Shown piece by piece: positions 8,447 through 18,885 of a DNA stretch of 64,000 nt (positions are counted from its first letter, which is position 1; every line of letters begins with the position of its first letter). Under the pieces are notes generated by a model that saw nothing but the letters and a program-made list of their open reading frames with translations, did not search any database and was not told where the DNA came from. The stretch comes from Rhodobacter sp. Its GTDB lineage: Bacteria > Pseudomonadota > Alphaproteobacteria > Rhodobacterales > Rhodobacteraceae. The translations under genes were made by a program, and so were the position numbers. Where the stretch lies: assembly GCA_020637595.1 (NCBI GenBank), contig JACKKE010000014.1:1-64000 (forward strand), given 5' to 3'.

Positions 8447-9003
8447 TCGGGCACGAAAAGCCGCAGCCGGTCACCCAGCGCCACGCGGCCCTCGGCCTCG
8501 ACCCAGGCGGTGACGCCGCGCCGTCCCTGCGCCGCCGGTTTGAACCGCGCGCCAAAGCCGGGATGCGCGGTTTCGATGGGTCGGGCAGGCAGCGTGCAGG
8601 GGCGGTTTTCCATGTCCACGGTGATGCAGGCCCCGGAGGGCGCCAGCAGCCGCGACGAGGGCGGCACATGGCTGAAATCGGGGATCCCGCGCAGCACCAT
8701 CGTCGCCCCCAGCAGTGCCGGGTCCAGCGCCGGCAGGCCCATCCGCGCGGCGATCGCGTCCAGTTCCTCGACCGAGAGGATCGACAGCTGCCGCGCGTTG
8801 CGGATCGGCGTGTCGCGCGGGTAAAGCCCCAGCACGCGCGAGCATGACGGCCGCGTCAGCCCGCCATGCGTCTCGCCCACCGGACCCGCGAACCCCAGCT
8901 CCAGCGCCTGCAGCGGCTGCGAGGGCAGGCCGGCATCACGGTCGGGCACGATGCCCAGCCAGGTGATCTCGGCCTCATAGGGGGTGGCGGCAAGGGCAGG
9001 CAT
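8419..9003 (-). CDS. MOSC domain-containing protein
   Basis: A 194-residue protein of the MOSC family (molybdenum cofactor sulfurase C-terminal domain, YiiM-like). The feature that identifies it is HGGLTRPSCSRV, containing the cysteine used for sulfur binding, preceded by GFAGPVGETH. The chosen ATG has GAGG six bases upstream; an earlier in-frame start would add arginine-rich residues with no family character. The family handles sulfur transfer to metal cofactors or reduction of N-hydroxylated compounds, but the substrate is unknown here. It sits between the LysR gene (convergent, overlapping) and ftsH. Confidence 0.8.
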   Translation of the reverse strand: MPALAATPYEAEITWLGIVPDRDAGLPSQPLQALELGFAGPVGETHGGLTRPSCSRVLGLYPRDTPIRNARQLSILSVEELDAIAARMGLPALDPALLGATMVLRGIPDFSHVPPSSRLLAPSGACITVDMENRPCTLPARPIETAHPGFGARFKPAAQGRRGVTAWVEAEGRVALGDRLRLFVPDQPAWVAPD

Positions 9004-9075
9004 CGGAACCTCGGTGGCAATGGAAAACCCCGGCACCGTGGACCGGCGCCGGGGTCTTTGCAACCTGTTCCTGCG

Positions 9076-10987
<1,912 letters not shown>

Positions 10988-11063
10988 GGGGCTCTCCAAT
11001 CACGGGGGCCGTTTCCGGCCAGTTGGCTCTAAAATAGTGATGCGCCGGGTGACTTCAATGCGA

Positions 11064-12290
11064 TTATGCCACATCATCCCCGCGCGCGGCGAGAGGTCGC
11101 GCAAAAATTGTCCAGCCCTGGGGCCAAAACGCCAGCGGCGCGGCCACCAGGCGCCCCGCGCGCCACAGGCCCGGCTGGGCCGCCAGCGCCGCCCGCGGCA
11201 GCCCCGTGTCGCGCCAATGGGGGTGCAAACCCGCCGCCGCCTGCCCGCTGAGCTGGCGTAACCCCGCCTCGCCCATCGCCCGGATCTCGGCGCCGCCCGG
11301 CCCCTCGGCGCGCCAGCGCCCGTCCCACACGGCGTCGCTGGGCGCGACCAGACCGGCCACCGCCCGCGCCTCGCGGTAAAGGCGCAGCCCCCGCGCCTCG
11401 GGGCGCAGGACACAGCCCGTCAGGGTGCCTTGCCCCGCCGCCACAAGGCGCTGCAACTCCTCAAGCCGCGGGCGATGCGCCGCGCCCGACAGGCCCGTCA
11501 GCAGCTGCGCGAACAGCCGGTCGCGGATCTCGGACGGCAAATCCAGCGCCGCGCGGTCGACCAGCGCGGTGCCCTGCTCCTCGCGTATCAGCGCCGCCAG
11601 CGCCCGCGCGGTCTCGTCCTCCAACGCCTCGCGCGCCCGGCGCATCCGCGCCGCGGTCGCCGCCAGTCCCTCGGCGTCGATCCCCAGATCGGCCAGCACC
11701 GCCAGCGCGCGCCGCGCGCGCACCCGCAGGAACCGCGGATCGTCGTTCGACGGATCCTCGACCCAGTCCACACCACGCGCGACCAGTTCCGCCCGCAGTG
11801 CCGCCCGCGTCACACCCAGAAACGGCCGGATCCAACGCACCCCGCCCGACACGCGATCCGCCGCCATCGCAGAGAGCCCGTCGACCCCGGACCCCCGCGC
11901 CAGCCGCATCAGCACCGTCTCAGCCTGATCGTCCAGCGTATGCGCCAACACCACCGCCGCGACCCGGCCGCGCGCCCAGCCTCCGATCAGCGACAGCCGC
12001 GCCTGCCGCGCCGCCGCCTGCAGATTGCCGCCACCCCCGCGCTGCCAGCGCAGCACCCTGTGCTCCACCCCCAGCCGCGCGCACAGCGCCGCCACCCGCG
12101 CGGCCTCCGCCGCCGCCTCAGGGCGCAGCCCGTGATCCACCGTCACCGCCGCCACCCGCGCCGGGCCCAGCGCCTCGACCGCCAGCACCAGCGCCGCGAC
12201 AGAATCGCCGCCGCCCGAAACCGCGACGCCCAGACGCCCCGGCCCGGCAAACGCCGCCTGCAAACAGGCCAAGGGGGCCGGATCGCTCAC
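11064..12290 (-). CDS. tilS: tRNA(Ile)-lysidine synthetase
   Basis: Modifies C34 of the CAU-anticodon isoleucine tRNA to lysidine, so that it reads AUA. The N-terminal PP-loop SGGGDS, then VDHGLRPEA and AHTLDDQAETVLMRLARGSG identify it clearly. The GTG start at 12290 gives 408 residues; an upstream TTG at 12317 is possible but less likely. The C-terminal half is weakly conserved and very rich in Ala, Arg and Gly. It sits between pal and ftsH, the usual order in this group, but directly after pal without the usual cpoB/ybgF gene between. Confidence 0.93.
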   Translation of the reverse strand: MSDPAPLACLQAAFAGPGRLGVAVSGGGDSVAALVLAVEALGPARVAAVTVDHGLRPEAAAEAARVAALCARLGVEHRVLRWQRGGGGNLQAAARQARLSLIGGWARGRVAAVVLAHTLDDQAETVLMRLARGSGVDGLSAMAADRVSGGVRWIRPFLGVTRAALRAELVARGVDWVEDPSNDDPRFLRVRARRALAVLADLGIDAEGLAATAARMRRAREALEDETARALAALIREEQGTALVDRAALDLPSEIRDRLFAQLLTGLSGAAHRPRLEELQRLVAAGQGTLTGCVLRPEARGLRLYREARAVAGLVAPSDAVWDGRWRAEGPGGAEIRAMGEAGLRQLSGQAAAGLHPHWRDTGLPRAALAAQPGLWRAGRLVAAPLAFWPQGWTIFARPLAARGDDVA

Positions 12291-12350
12291 GACCCTGCCC
12301 CCATCTTTGCGTTCCAAATATCCTGGGGGGTGAATTGCGCATCGCGCAAG

Positions 12351-12369
12351 AGGGGGGCAAAGCCCCCCT
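12351..12369 (-). terminator. GC-rich hairpin after pal
   Basis: An 8 bp perfect stem AGGGGGGC / GCCCCCCT with a 3-base loop lies 28 bp past the pal stop codon. There is no clear T run after it in the minus direction, so it may be a weak terminator or an RNA-stabilising end. Confidence 0.5.
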
Positions 12370-12396
12370 GCCCGGCCGCCACCCCGCGCTGCCGGA

Positions 12397-12900
12397 TCAG
12401 TTGGACACCACCGTCACCGCGCGGCGGTTCGCGTCCCAGCACCGCTGCTCGGCGCAGACCTCGACCGGGCGCTCCTTGCCGTAGGACACGGTGCGGATGC
12501 GGCTCGCGGCGACGCCTTCGGCGGCCAGGAACTGCTCGACGCGGGCAGCGCGGCGCGCACCCAGGGCGACGTTGTATTCGCGGGTGCCGCGTTCGTCGGC
12601 GTGGCCTTCGACCAGGATCGAATACTGCGGGTTACGATTCAGCCAAACGGCCTGGGTGCGCAGGATGATCTGCGCCTGTTCCCCCAGCTCGCTGGAGTCC
12701 ACGGTGAAATGCACCGTATCCCCGATGGTCTGGTTGAAATAAGCGATCGAGGCCGGGTCGTTCGGATCGCCCAGCGCCGTCGAGGCGATCCCGCCACCGG
12801 CGCCATAGGCCCCGTATTGGTCGTCGCCCCCACGCGGGTTGTTGCACGCGGCCAGTGCCAGTGCGGCGACCACCAGCGTGGCCTTGGTCAAAAGGTTCAT
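12397..12900 (-). CDS. pal: Peptidoglycan-associated lipoprotein Pal
   Basis: Outer-membrane lipoprotein that binds peptidoglycan and TolB, part of the Tol-Pal system for outer-membrane constriction and stability. The 167-residue product starts MNLLTKATLVV, with a lipobox ALALAAC. The OmpA-like C-terminal domain is complete: SILVEGHADERGTREYNVALG and the C-terminal NRRAVTVV. A longer upstream start is ignored because it would bury the signal peptide. It follows tolB by 124 bp on the same strand. Two extra cysteines (VCAEQRC) near the C-terminus may form a disulfide. Confidence 0.96.
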   Translation of the reverse strand: MNLLTKATLVVAALALAACNNPRGGDDQYGAYGAGGGIASTALGDPNDPASIAYFNQTIGDTVHFTVDSSELGEQAQIILRTQAVWLNRNPQYSILVEGHADERGTREYNVALGARRAARVEQFLAAEGVAASRIRTVSYGKERPVEVCAEQRCWDANRRAVTVVSN

Positions 12901-12978
12901 GGTCTTGGTCCTTGGTGTCAGTCCTGCCCCAAAGGTCATCTTACCAGACGCCGGGCATCAGGGGAATCGGGGTTCAAT

Positions 12979-13020
12979 CACGTTCAGCGGCGCAACGCCG
13001 AGGGCACGTTCAGCGGCGCA
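12979..13020. repeat. 16 bp direct repeat between tolB and pal
   Basis: The sequence CACGTTCAGCGGCGCA occurs at 12979-12994 and again at 13005-13020, 26 bp apart. Each copy continues into a small GGCG-CGCC hairpin. It fills part of the 124 bp tolB-pal spacer and could affect the end of the tolB message or pal expression; function unknown. Confidence 0.6.
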
Positions 13021-13024
13021 GCGC

Positions 13025-14350
13025 CTAGGGTAGCAGCGGCGACCAGCTGGGGTCCGAGGCCGGCCCCGGCGTCGGCACCCGGCGCAGGTTACGGCCGGTG
13101 ATGTCCACGGACATCAGAAGCGGATCGCTGCCGGGCTCCTCGCGGGTGAACATGATCACCCGGCCGTTGGGCGACCAGGTCGGCCCCTCGTCGAGATAGC
13201 TTGCCGTCAGGATGCGCTCGTTCGATCCGTCGGTGCGCATCACGCCGATGTGGAAGCGTCCGTTGTGCTGCTTGGTAAAGGCGATCAGATCGCCGCGCGG
13301 CGACCAGACCGGGGTCGAATAGCGCCCCTGTCCCTGGCTGATGCGCTGCGGCTCGCCGCCCTGCAGGCCCATGACATAGATCTGCGAGGCTCCGGTTCGG
13401 TCGCTTTCGAACACCACCCGCTGGCCATCGGGCGAGAAGCTGGGCGCGGTGTCGATGGCGTTGGTCTGGGTCAGTTGCCACCGCTGGCCGCTGCCGAGGT
13501 TCAGAAGGAACAGGTCGGTGCGCCCCTCGACCGACAGCGAATAGACCACCGAGCCGCCGTCGGGCGAGAACCGCGGCGCGAAGGTCATCGTGCCGGGCTG
13601 GTCACCGATCACCTGCCGGCGGCGCGAGGCCACATCCATCAGATAGATCCGCGGGAAACCCGTCTCGTAGCTGGTGAACAGGATGCGGTCGCCGGTGGGC
13701 GAGAAGCGCGGCGCAAAGGCCAGCGCGGTGCCATCGGTCAGGAACTGCACGTTCTCGCCGTCCTGGTCCATCATCGCCACCTGCTTGCGGCGGTTTTCGC
13801 GCGGGCCGGATTCGGCGATGAACACCACGCGGCTGTCGAAATAGCCCTGCTCGCCGGTCAGCCGCATATAGACCTGGTCCGAGACCCGATGCGCCATGCG
13901 CCGCCAGGCATCGGTCTGGCCGTCGAACTGCAGCCCGTCGCCCAGCTGCTGGCCGGACACCACGTCGAAAAGGCGGAATTTCACCGTCAGGGTGCGGCCG
14001 CTGACCCGCACCGCGCCGGTGATCAGCGCGCGGGCGTTGATCGCGCGCCAGTCGCTGAACTGCACGGGGCTGTCAAAGCTGCTGATCCGGCCGACATGCG
14101 CGGTGGTCGGGATCTCGCGCAACAGGCCCGTGCCCGAGAGGTTGTTGGCGATCACCCGGGCGATGCCGCTGGCATAATCGCCCGCCCCGCCCGATTCCGC
14201 GACGAAATCGGGGATCGCATAGGGCACGGGTTCGATCACGCCCTCGGTGATGACGATCCGCTGCGGCGCCTGCTGCGCCAGCAGCGCACGGGGCGCCAGC
14301 GCAGAGCCGGCCAGAAGGGACAAAACGGTGCGGCGCGCAAACTCAGTCAT
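13025..14350 (-). CDS. tolB: Tol-Pal system translocation protein TolB
   Basis: Periplasmic beta-propeller protein that links Pal to the inner-membrane TolQRA complex. The 441 residues show the N-terminal TolB domain, then about five WD40-like repeats of the PRFSPDG type (APRFSPTGDRILFTSYETG, APSFSPDGQRVVFESDRTG and similar). The leader begins FARRTVLSLLAGSALAP, with a twin-arginine pair before the hydrophobic core, so export by Tat is possible. Its ATG overlaps the tolA stop codon by four bases (ATGA), indicating coupled translation. Confidence 0.96.
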   Translation of the reverse strand: MTEFARRTVLSLLAGSALAPRALLAQQAPQRIVITEGVIEPVPYAIPDFVAESGGAGDYASGIARVIANNLSGTGLLREIPTTAHVGRISSFDSPVQFSDWRAINARALITGAVRVSGRTLTVKFRLFDVVSGQQLGDGLQFDGQTDAWRRMAHRVSDQVYMRLTGEQGYFDSRVVFIAESGPRENRRKQVAMMDQDGENVQFLTDGTALAFAPRFSPTGDRILFTSYETGFPRIYLMDVASRRRQVIGDQPGTMTFAPRFSPDGGSVVYSLSVEGRTDLFLLNLGSGQRWQLTQTNAIDTAPSFSPDGQRVVFESDRTGASQIYVMGLQGGEPQRISQGQGRYSTPVWSPRGDLIAFTKQHNGRFHIGVMRTDGSNERILTASYLDEGPTWSPNGRVIMFTREEPGSDPLLMSVDITGRNLRRVPTPGPASDPSWSPLLP

Positions 14351-15507
14351 CGGAAACTCATTCGTGTAGGGTCAAATTCGATTTCGACCGGCCGGCCCTG
14401 GTCGAGGAAGGATTGGGGCAGGCCATACCCGTTGATACCACATTGCAGGATCGCCTGTCGCCCGGCCTCGAAGACCACGCGCTGCGCCATCAGCGACCCG
14501 CCGTTGGCCTCGACCTGGCGGATCGTCGATTCGATCGGGCGCGAACCGGCGTCGAACTCGACCGAGACGACGACGACGACGTTCATGGCCTCGGTCGACA
14601 ACAGGCCGACGTTCCAGCACTGGCCGATGGCCAGGTTCAGCATATCCATGTCCGATTGCGACAGCCCGCCGGTTTCCGGTTCGGGCTCAGCCAGCGCGGC
14701 AGCCAGCGCGTCCTCGATGGCGCTGGAGCTGGGTCCGGTGGGCTGCGCCGGGGCCGCAGGCGGCGGCGGGGCCGGCGTTTCGGCCGGGGCGGCCGCGGTG
14801 CGCACCGGGCGGCGGGCCGGACGGATGCTGACCTCGGGCGCGGTGGCGGTGCGGCGCGCAGGCTCGGTTTCGCTGATCCGGGTGGCCTCGGTCACGGTCT
14901 CGGTCGCCGCGGCCTCGCGCTGGGTGGCCTCGCGCTCCTCGGGGGCGTCGACGGTCGCGGTGGCGTCGGGGGTGGCGGCGGCCTGGTCGCGCGGCGCGAT
15001 GGTCACCGCCGGGTCGGGAGTCGGCGCGGCCTCGGGCGCGACGCGCTCGGCGGGGCGCTGCACCGGGGTCAGCGACGCCTCGGGGGTGACCGTCGGCGCG
15101 ACAACGGCGGCCTGCGGGCGCTCGGGCTCGGGCGCGGGTGTCGGTGCAGGCGCGGGTTGCGGCGCCGGCTGGGCGACGGGCTCGGGCGGGCGGATCGGCT
15201 CTGGCGGGGTCGCGGGCTCGGGCCGGGCGACCGGCGGCGGCGCGGCAATCGGCGCGGGTTCGGGGGCAGGCTCAGGGGTCGGCGCGGGCGCAGGCGCAGG
15301 AACTGGCGCAGGAGCTGACGGCATGGGCTGGGTCAGCGCCTCGAACTCGGCCGTCGAGACGATCGCAACCTCGGTGACCTCGGGGATCATCGGCTCGTCA
15401 GGCGCCTCGAACAGGTCAAAGAAGATCACCCACAGGATCAGCCCGGCGTGCAGCGCCGCCGAGGCCTTCTGTCCGGTGTTCAGATGGACCTGATCCCAAG
15501 TGGCCAT
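14347..15507 (-). CDS. tolA: Tol-Pal system protein TolA
   Basis: Inner-membrane protein that spans the periplasm and transmits TolQR energy to Pal/TolB. One membrane helix lies near residues 17-35. A long region from about 65 to 270 is dominated by Ala, Pro, Glu and Thr (repeated APAP and EPAP patterns) and acts as an extended rod. The C-terminal domain from about 285 contains IGQCWNVGLLS and a second Cys in ILQCGINGYG, as in TolA domain III. Identification rests on position between tolR and tolB as well as sequence; sequence alone could be labelled TonB-like. Confidence 0.9.
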   Translation of the reverse strand: MATWDQVHLNTGQKASAALHAGLILWVIFFDLFEAPDEPMIPEVTEVAIVSTAEFEALTQPMPSAPAPVPAPAPAPTPEPAPEPAPIAAPPPVARPEPATPPEPIRPPEPVAQPAPQPAPAPTPAPEPERPQAAVVAPTVTPEASLTPVQRPAERVAPEAAPTPDPAVTIAPRDQAAATPDATATVDAPEEREATQREAAATETVTEATRISETEPARRTATAPEVSIRPARRPVRTAAAPAETPAPPPPAAPAQPTGPSSSAIEDALAAALAEPEPETGGLSQSDMDMLNLAIGQCWNVGLLSTEAMNVVVVVSVEFDAGSRPIESTIRQVEANGGSLMAQRVVFEAGRQAILQCGINGYGLPQSFLDQGRPVEIEFDPTRMSFR

Positions 15508-15513
15508 GATGCG

Positions 15514-15990
15514 TCACTGACCCGCCTGGCCGCCAAAGGACGGCCCGCCCGTGTCGGTCACCAGCCCGATGTTGGAAAACCCGGCGGCGTTCAGCGCCCC
15601 CATCACCTGCACCACGCGCGCATAGGGGATCGCCCCGTCCGCGCGCAGGAAGATGCGGTCGTTCTGACGCTCGGCGGCGATCGCCTGCAGCCGCGGGATC
15701 ACCTCGTTCTCGGGCACCTCGGTGGTCTGCAGGGTGATGATGCCGTCGGCGGTCAGGGTGATGGTCAGGGGTTCTTCCTGCTCGGCGGCCAGCGCGCCGG
15801 CGGCGGTGCGCGGCAGCTCGACGGGGACACCCACGGTCAGCATCGGCGCGGCGACCATGAAGATGATCAGCAAGACCAGCATGACGTCGACCAGCGGCGT
15901 CACGTTGATCTCGGCCATCTTGGCGGCATGACCCCGGCGACGCCTGCGCGTGCCCGAGCCCCCCTGCTTGCGGATCAGCTGCGCGCCCAT
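15514..15990 (-). CDS. tolR: Biopolymer transporter TolR (ExbD family)
   Basis: Component of the proton-driven TolQR motor. The 158-residue protein has a basic N-terminus (RRRRRGHAAKMAEINVTP), a single membrane helix that starts at LVDVMLVLLIIFMVAAP and carries the proton-path Asp, and a periplasmic ExbD/TolR domain. It starts 3 bp after the tolQ stop and ends 6 bp before tolA, in line with one operon. Confidence 0.96.
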   Translation of the reverse strand: MGAQLIRKQGGSGTRRRRRGHAAKMAEINVTPLVDVMLVLLIIFMVAAPMLTVGVPVELPRTAAGALAAEQEEPLTITLTADGIITLQTTEVPENEVIPRLQAIAAERQNDRIFLRADGAIPYARVVQVMGALNAAGFSNIGLVTDTGGPSFGGQAGQ

Positions 15991-15993
15991 CGC

Positions 15994-16689
15994 TCAGGCG
16001 TCCAGGTTGCGCGACAGAAGGGTGCCGAACTCGTCCGCGAACTGCTCATAGCCCGAGGCGATGGTGTCGCTGTCGTCCGAGAGCTTGTTGTAAAAGATCG
16101 TCGCCGGGATCGCGGCCAGGAGACCCAGGCCGGTCGCCAGCAGCGCCTCGGCGATGCCGGGAGCGACCACGGCGAGGTTCGTCGACTGCGCCAGCGCGAT
16201 TTCCTCGAAGGCCGACTTGATCCCCCAGACGGTGCCGAAGAGGCCGACAAAGGGGCTGGCCGAGCCGACCGAGGCCAGGAAGGTCAGCCCGCCGTTCAGC
16301 TCACGCGCCTCGCGGTCGATGGCGACATCCATGCTGCGGTCGATGCGCTGCGCCGCACCGGGGATCAGCGCCCCGTCCTGGCGGTGCGACCGCTGCCATT
16401 CGGACATGCCGGCGACAAAGATCCGCTCGGGCCCCGAGGCCGGATTGCCGCCGATCCGGGCGAAATGCTCGTCCAGCGGCTCGCCCGACCAGAAGGCCGC
16501 GTCAAAGGCCTGCGCCTGCGCCCGGGCGCGGCGGAAGGTCAGATGCTTCTGGATGATGATCCCCCAGGACCAGAACGATGCCGCGATCAGCAGCAGCATG
16601 ACGATCTTGACGGTCAGGGTGGCGCGCAGGAAAAGCGCAATGAGCGAAAAATCAATCTCGCTGGCCTGTGCCAGGGTAGCGGTGTCCAT
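15994..16689 (-). CDS. tolQ: Tol-Pal system proton channel TolQ
   Basis: Inner-membrane subunit of the TolQR motor (MotA/TolQ/ExbB family). 231 residues with three membrane segments: near residues 14-45, then ASVGSASPFVGLFGTVWGI and the APGIAEALLATGLGLLAAIP helix. Thr and Ser residues of the proton path are in the last two. It begins the tolQRAB run; ybgC lies 106 bp upstream on the same strand, so a promoter may exist there too. Confidence 0.96.
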   Translation of the reverse strand: MDTATLAQASEIDFSLIALFLRATLTVKIVMLLLIAASFWSWGIIIQKHLTFRRARAQAQAFDAAFWSGEPLDEHFARIGGNPASGPERIFVAGMSEWQRSHRQDGALIPGAAQRIDRSMDVAIDREARELNGGLTFLASVGSASPFVGLFGTVWGIKSAFEEIALAQSTNLAVVAPGIAEALLATGLGLLAAIPATIFYNKLSDDSDTIASGYEQFADEFGTLLSRNLDA

Positions 16690-16795
16690 GAACCTTCTGT
16701 CCTGCTCGGGGTTGGGGTGACGTTTCCCGCGGCACCCTCGTTTGACGTGATTCTACCCGTTTTCCAAGACAAACGCCAATGCCAGCACGCGATTG

Positions 16796-17200
16796 TTACG
16801 CTTTTCCGCCCACGCTTTCCGCAATATGGGCCAGTTCCGGCGGCAGGCGCCGCGGACGCCCCTCAAGTGACATCGCCACCAGCGTCGCGCGGGCGCGAAA
16901 CAGCAGGGTTTCGCCGCGCCGGACCTGCTGGTCCAGGACCATCCGGGCGCGCCCGCCTTCTACGGCGCGGGTGGTCACCACCAGCCGGTCGTCAAGCCGC
17001 GCAGGGGCCAGAAAATCGGCCTCGATCCGGTGCACGGCAAAGACGGTCCCGGCCGCACGCAGCGCGTTCTGATCGACGCCCAGCACCCGCACCCAGTCCG
17101 AGCGCGCGCGTTCGATGAACTTCAGGTAATTCGCGTGATAGACGATCCCGCCCATATCGGTGTCTTCGTAATAGACGGTGACGGGGAAGCTGTGGGTCAT
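16796..17200 (-). CDS. ybgC: Acyl-CoA thioesterase YbgC
   Basis: A 134-residue hotdog thioesterase of the 4-hydroxybenzoyl-CoA thioesterase type. The signature YYEDTDMGGIVYHANYLKF contains the catalytic Asp, and FIERARSDW follows as in YbgC. It is the first gene of the tol-pal block in many proteobacteria and is in that place here. Its role is associated with phospholipid or acyl-CoA turnover at the envelope, but it is not needed for Tol function as far as is known. Confidence 0.93.
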   Translation of the reverse strand: MTHSFPVTVYYEDTDMGGIVYHANYLKFIERARSDWVRVLGVDQNALRAAGTVFAVHRIEADFLAPARLDDRLVVTTRAVEGGRARMVLDQQVRRGETLLFRARATLVAMSLEGRPRRLPPELAHIAESVGGKA

Positions 17201-17324
17201 CGGACGATCATAGAAGGGCGCGGCGGGGCTGTCACGGGGTCAGCGGACGGGCGCACCGAGCCGTTGCCACAGCGCGACGTGCTGCGGCCGCCGGTGGTCG
17301 CCCGGATGTGCCTTGGGCCTGCGC

Positions 17325-18488
17325 TCAGGGTTGGGGGAAAACCACCTCGACGGGCGTCGAACGATGTTCGTTGCTGTTGTCGCCGAGTTGGCCACGCCAG
17401 TTTTGCCCCCAGCATACCACGCGGCCGGTGGCGCGCAGTGCGGCGCAGGTGTGATAGCGACCCGCACTGAGCGCCGATGCGTCGGTCACCCCGGCAACCG
17501 CGACCCATGTCGCGCTGGGGGTGTTGGTGCCATTCCCGAGCTGGCCAAAATCATTGTCACCCCAGCATGCGAGGTCACCGCCCTCGCGGATCGCGCAGCT
17601 ATGCCGGAAGCCCGCGCTAACCAACCTTGCGTCGGTGATTCCAGTCACTGTGGCCGGGGTCCACCTGTTACCTCTGTAGCCATCGCCGATTTGGCCATCA
17701 CCGCCGTAGCCCCAGCAAGCCATGCCTCCGCTGCTGCGCACGGCGCAATTGTGATACGCGCCCGAGCCTATCGCCGTCGCGTCACGGAGTCGGCGAACCG
17801 CCAGCCGGGACGGGCTGCTCTGAAGCTGCGACGAGCCGATACCCAGTTGTCCTTGTCTATTGGAACCCCAGCACGCGATGCGGCTGGATCCGCGCAGCGC
17901 GCAGGTGTGATAGAAACCGGCGATGATCGCAGTCGCATCGGAAATCCTGCGCACACTGACACGCGTAAGGCGCGTGTCGGCCGTGCCATCCCCGAGCTGG
18001 CCATAGGCGTTGTCGCCCCAACAATAAACGCGCCCGGATTCCCGAAGGGCGCAGGTGTGGGATGCGCTGGCAGCGACGGCAACCGCATCGCCGACCCTTC
18101 TGACAAGAACCCTGTCGGGATTGGCGAAGCCGGTCGTGCCGTCTCCAAGCTGGCCGTAGTCGTTGTTGCCCCAGCATGCCACGCGGCCCGTGCTGAGCAC
18201 CGCACAACTATGGTCACTGCCCGACGCAATGGCGACCGCATCGGTGACCCGGCGCACGAGAACCGGTGTCAGGCCGTCGGTGCTGGTCCCATTGCCGAGT
18301 TGCCCCATGCTGTTGTCGCCCCAGCACCAGACCCGTCCGGTATCGTCGAGCGCGCAGGTATGCTGGTTGCCTGCCGCGACTTGCACGATGTTGGGCACCT
18401 GCGCGGACGCGGGCAGGGCGAACCCCAGAACCAGAGCGGCCAGCGCCCCGAAAACGCCACTCCGGGTGTCGGTTTTTGATGACATCAT
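17325..18488 (-). CDS. Secreted RCC1-repeat beta-propeller protein
   Basis: A predicted exported protein of 387 residues: a Sec-type signal peptide (GVFGALAALVLGFALPASA) and then seven RCC1-type repeats that fill the rest of the chain. Each repeat follows the pattern H-x-C-A, nine or ten residues, C-W-G, then GQLG-x-G, so 14 cysteines are placed as one pair per blade. Seven blades make one closed propeller. The start is one of two adjacent ATGs at 18485-18488; AGGAG lies about 12 bases upstream. Function unknown; a surface or periplasmic binding protein is a reasonable guess. The neighbouring tol genes do not explain it. Confidence 0.85.
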   Translation of the reverse strand: MMSSKTDTRSGVFGALAALVLGFALPASAQVPNIVQVAAGNQHTCALDDTGRVWCWGDNSMGQLGNGTSTDGLTPVLVRRVTDAVAIASGSDHSCAVLSTGRVACWGNNDYGQLGDGTTGFANPDRVLVRRVGDAVAVAASASHTCALRESGRVYCWGDNAYGQLGDGTADTRLTRVSVRRISDATAIIAGFYHTCALRGSSRIACWGSNRQGQLGIGSSQLQSSPSRLAVRRLRDATAIGSGAYHNCAVRSSGGMACWGYGGDGQIGDGYRGNRWTPATVTGITDARLVSAGFRHSCAIREGGDLACWGDNDFGQLGNGTNTPSATWVAVAGVTDASALSAGRYHTCAALRATGRVVCWGQNWRGQLGDNSNEHRSTPVEVVFPQP

Positions 18489-18885
18489 GTGTGAACGCGG
18501 CTCCTCTCGTTGTCGGACTTCGGCCTCGGACTCCGGCAAGGCACGGATGGCTCTGATCGCAATCCGGTCATTGAACAGCAAGACCAGGCGCCCGATCAAG
18601 TCGCGAAGCGCAATCTTTGGGCGTATGGACCCGTCGATGACTGCTCGCATGGTTGCGCATCACGCCGGCGGTCGGACCCATTACAGGGCGTCGATGCACC
18701 CGATCACGGGACGCGCGCCGCCGCGAAACGCCGCCGGCAGGACGCGCAACACCGGATTTCACCGGACCACAAAGCGGCACACGGTCGGGGGCGCTCTGTC
18801 CTGCCACCTTGCGCCACCGGCCCTGCTGCCCTTATGTGACAGCGGACGGGCCGACCTTGGCCCTCCGTGTGCAGAAAGGGTTTCC
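18489..18885. other. Non-coding stretch of about 400 bp
   Basis: Between the divergent RCC1 gene and the following membrane protein. I see no convincing gene, tRNA or strong hairpin. It must hold the promoters of both neighbours. Composition is a little less GC-rich than in the flanking genes. Confidence 0.5.

Noticed and set aside
13250..15493. Plus-strand open frame of 747 codons across tolB and tolA
   Set aside because: It lies fully antisense to two well-supported genes; long antisense frames are expected at this GC content, and its protein has no recognisable domain.
14347..15507. TonB instead of TolA
   Set aside because: Proline- and alanine-rich rods occur in both, but position between tolR and tolB and the C-terminal CWNVG pattern favour TolA.
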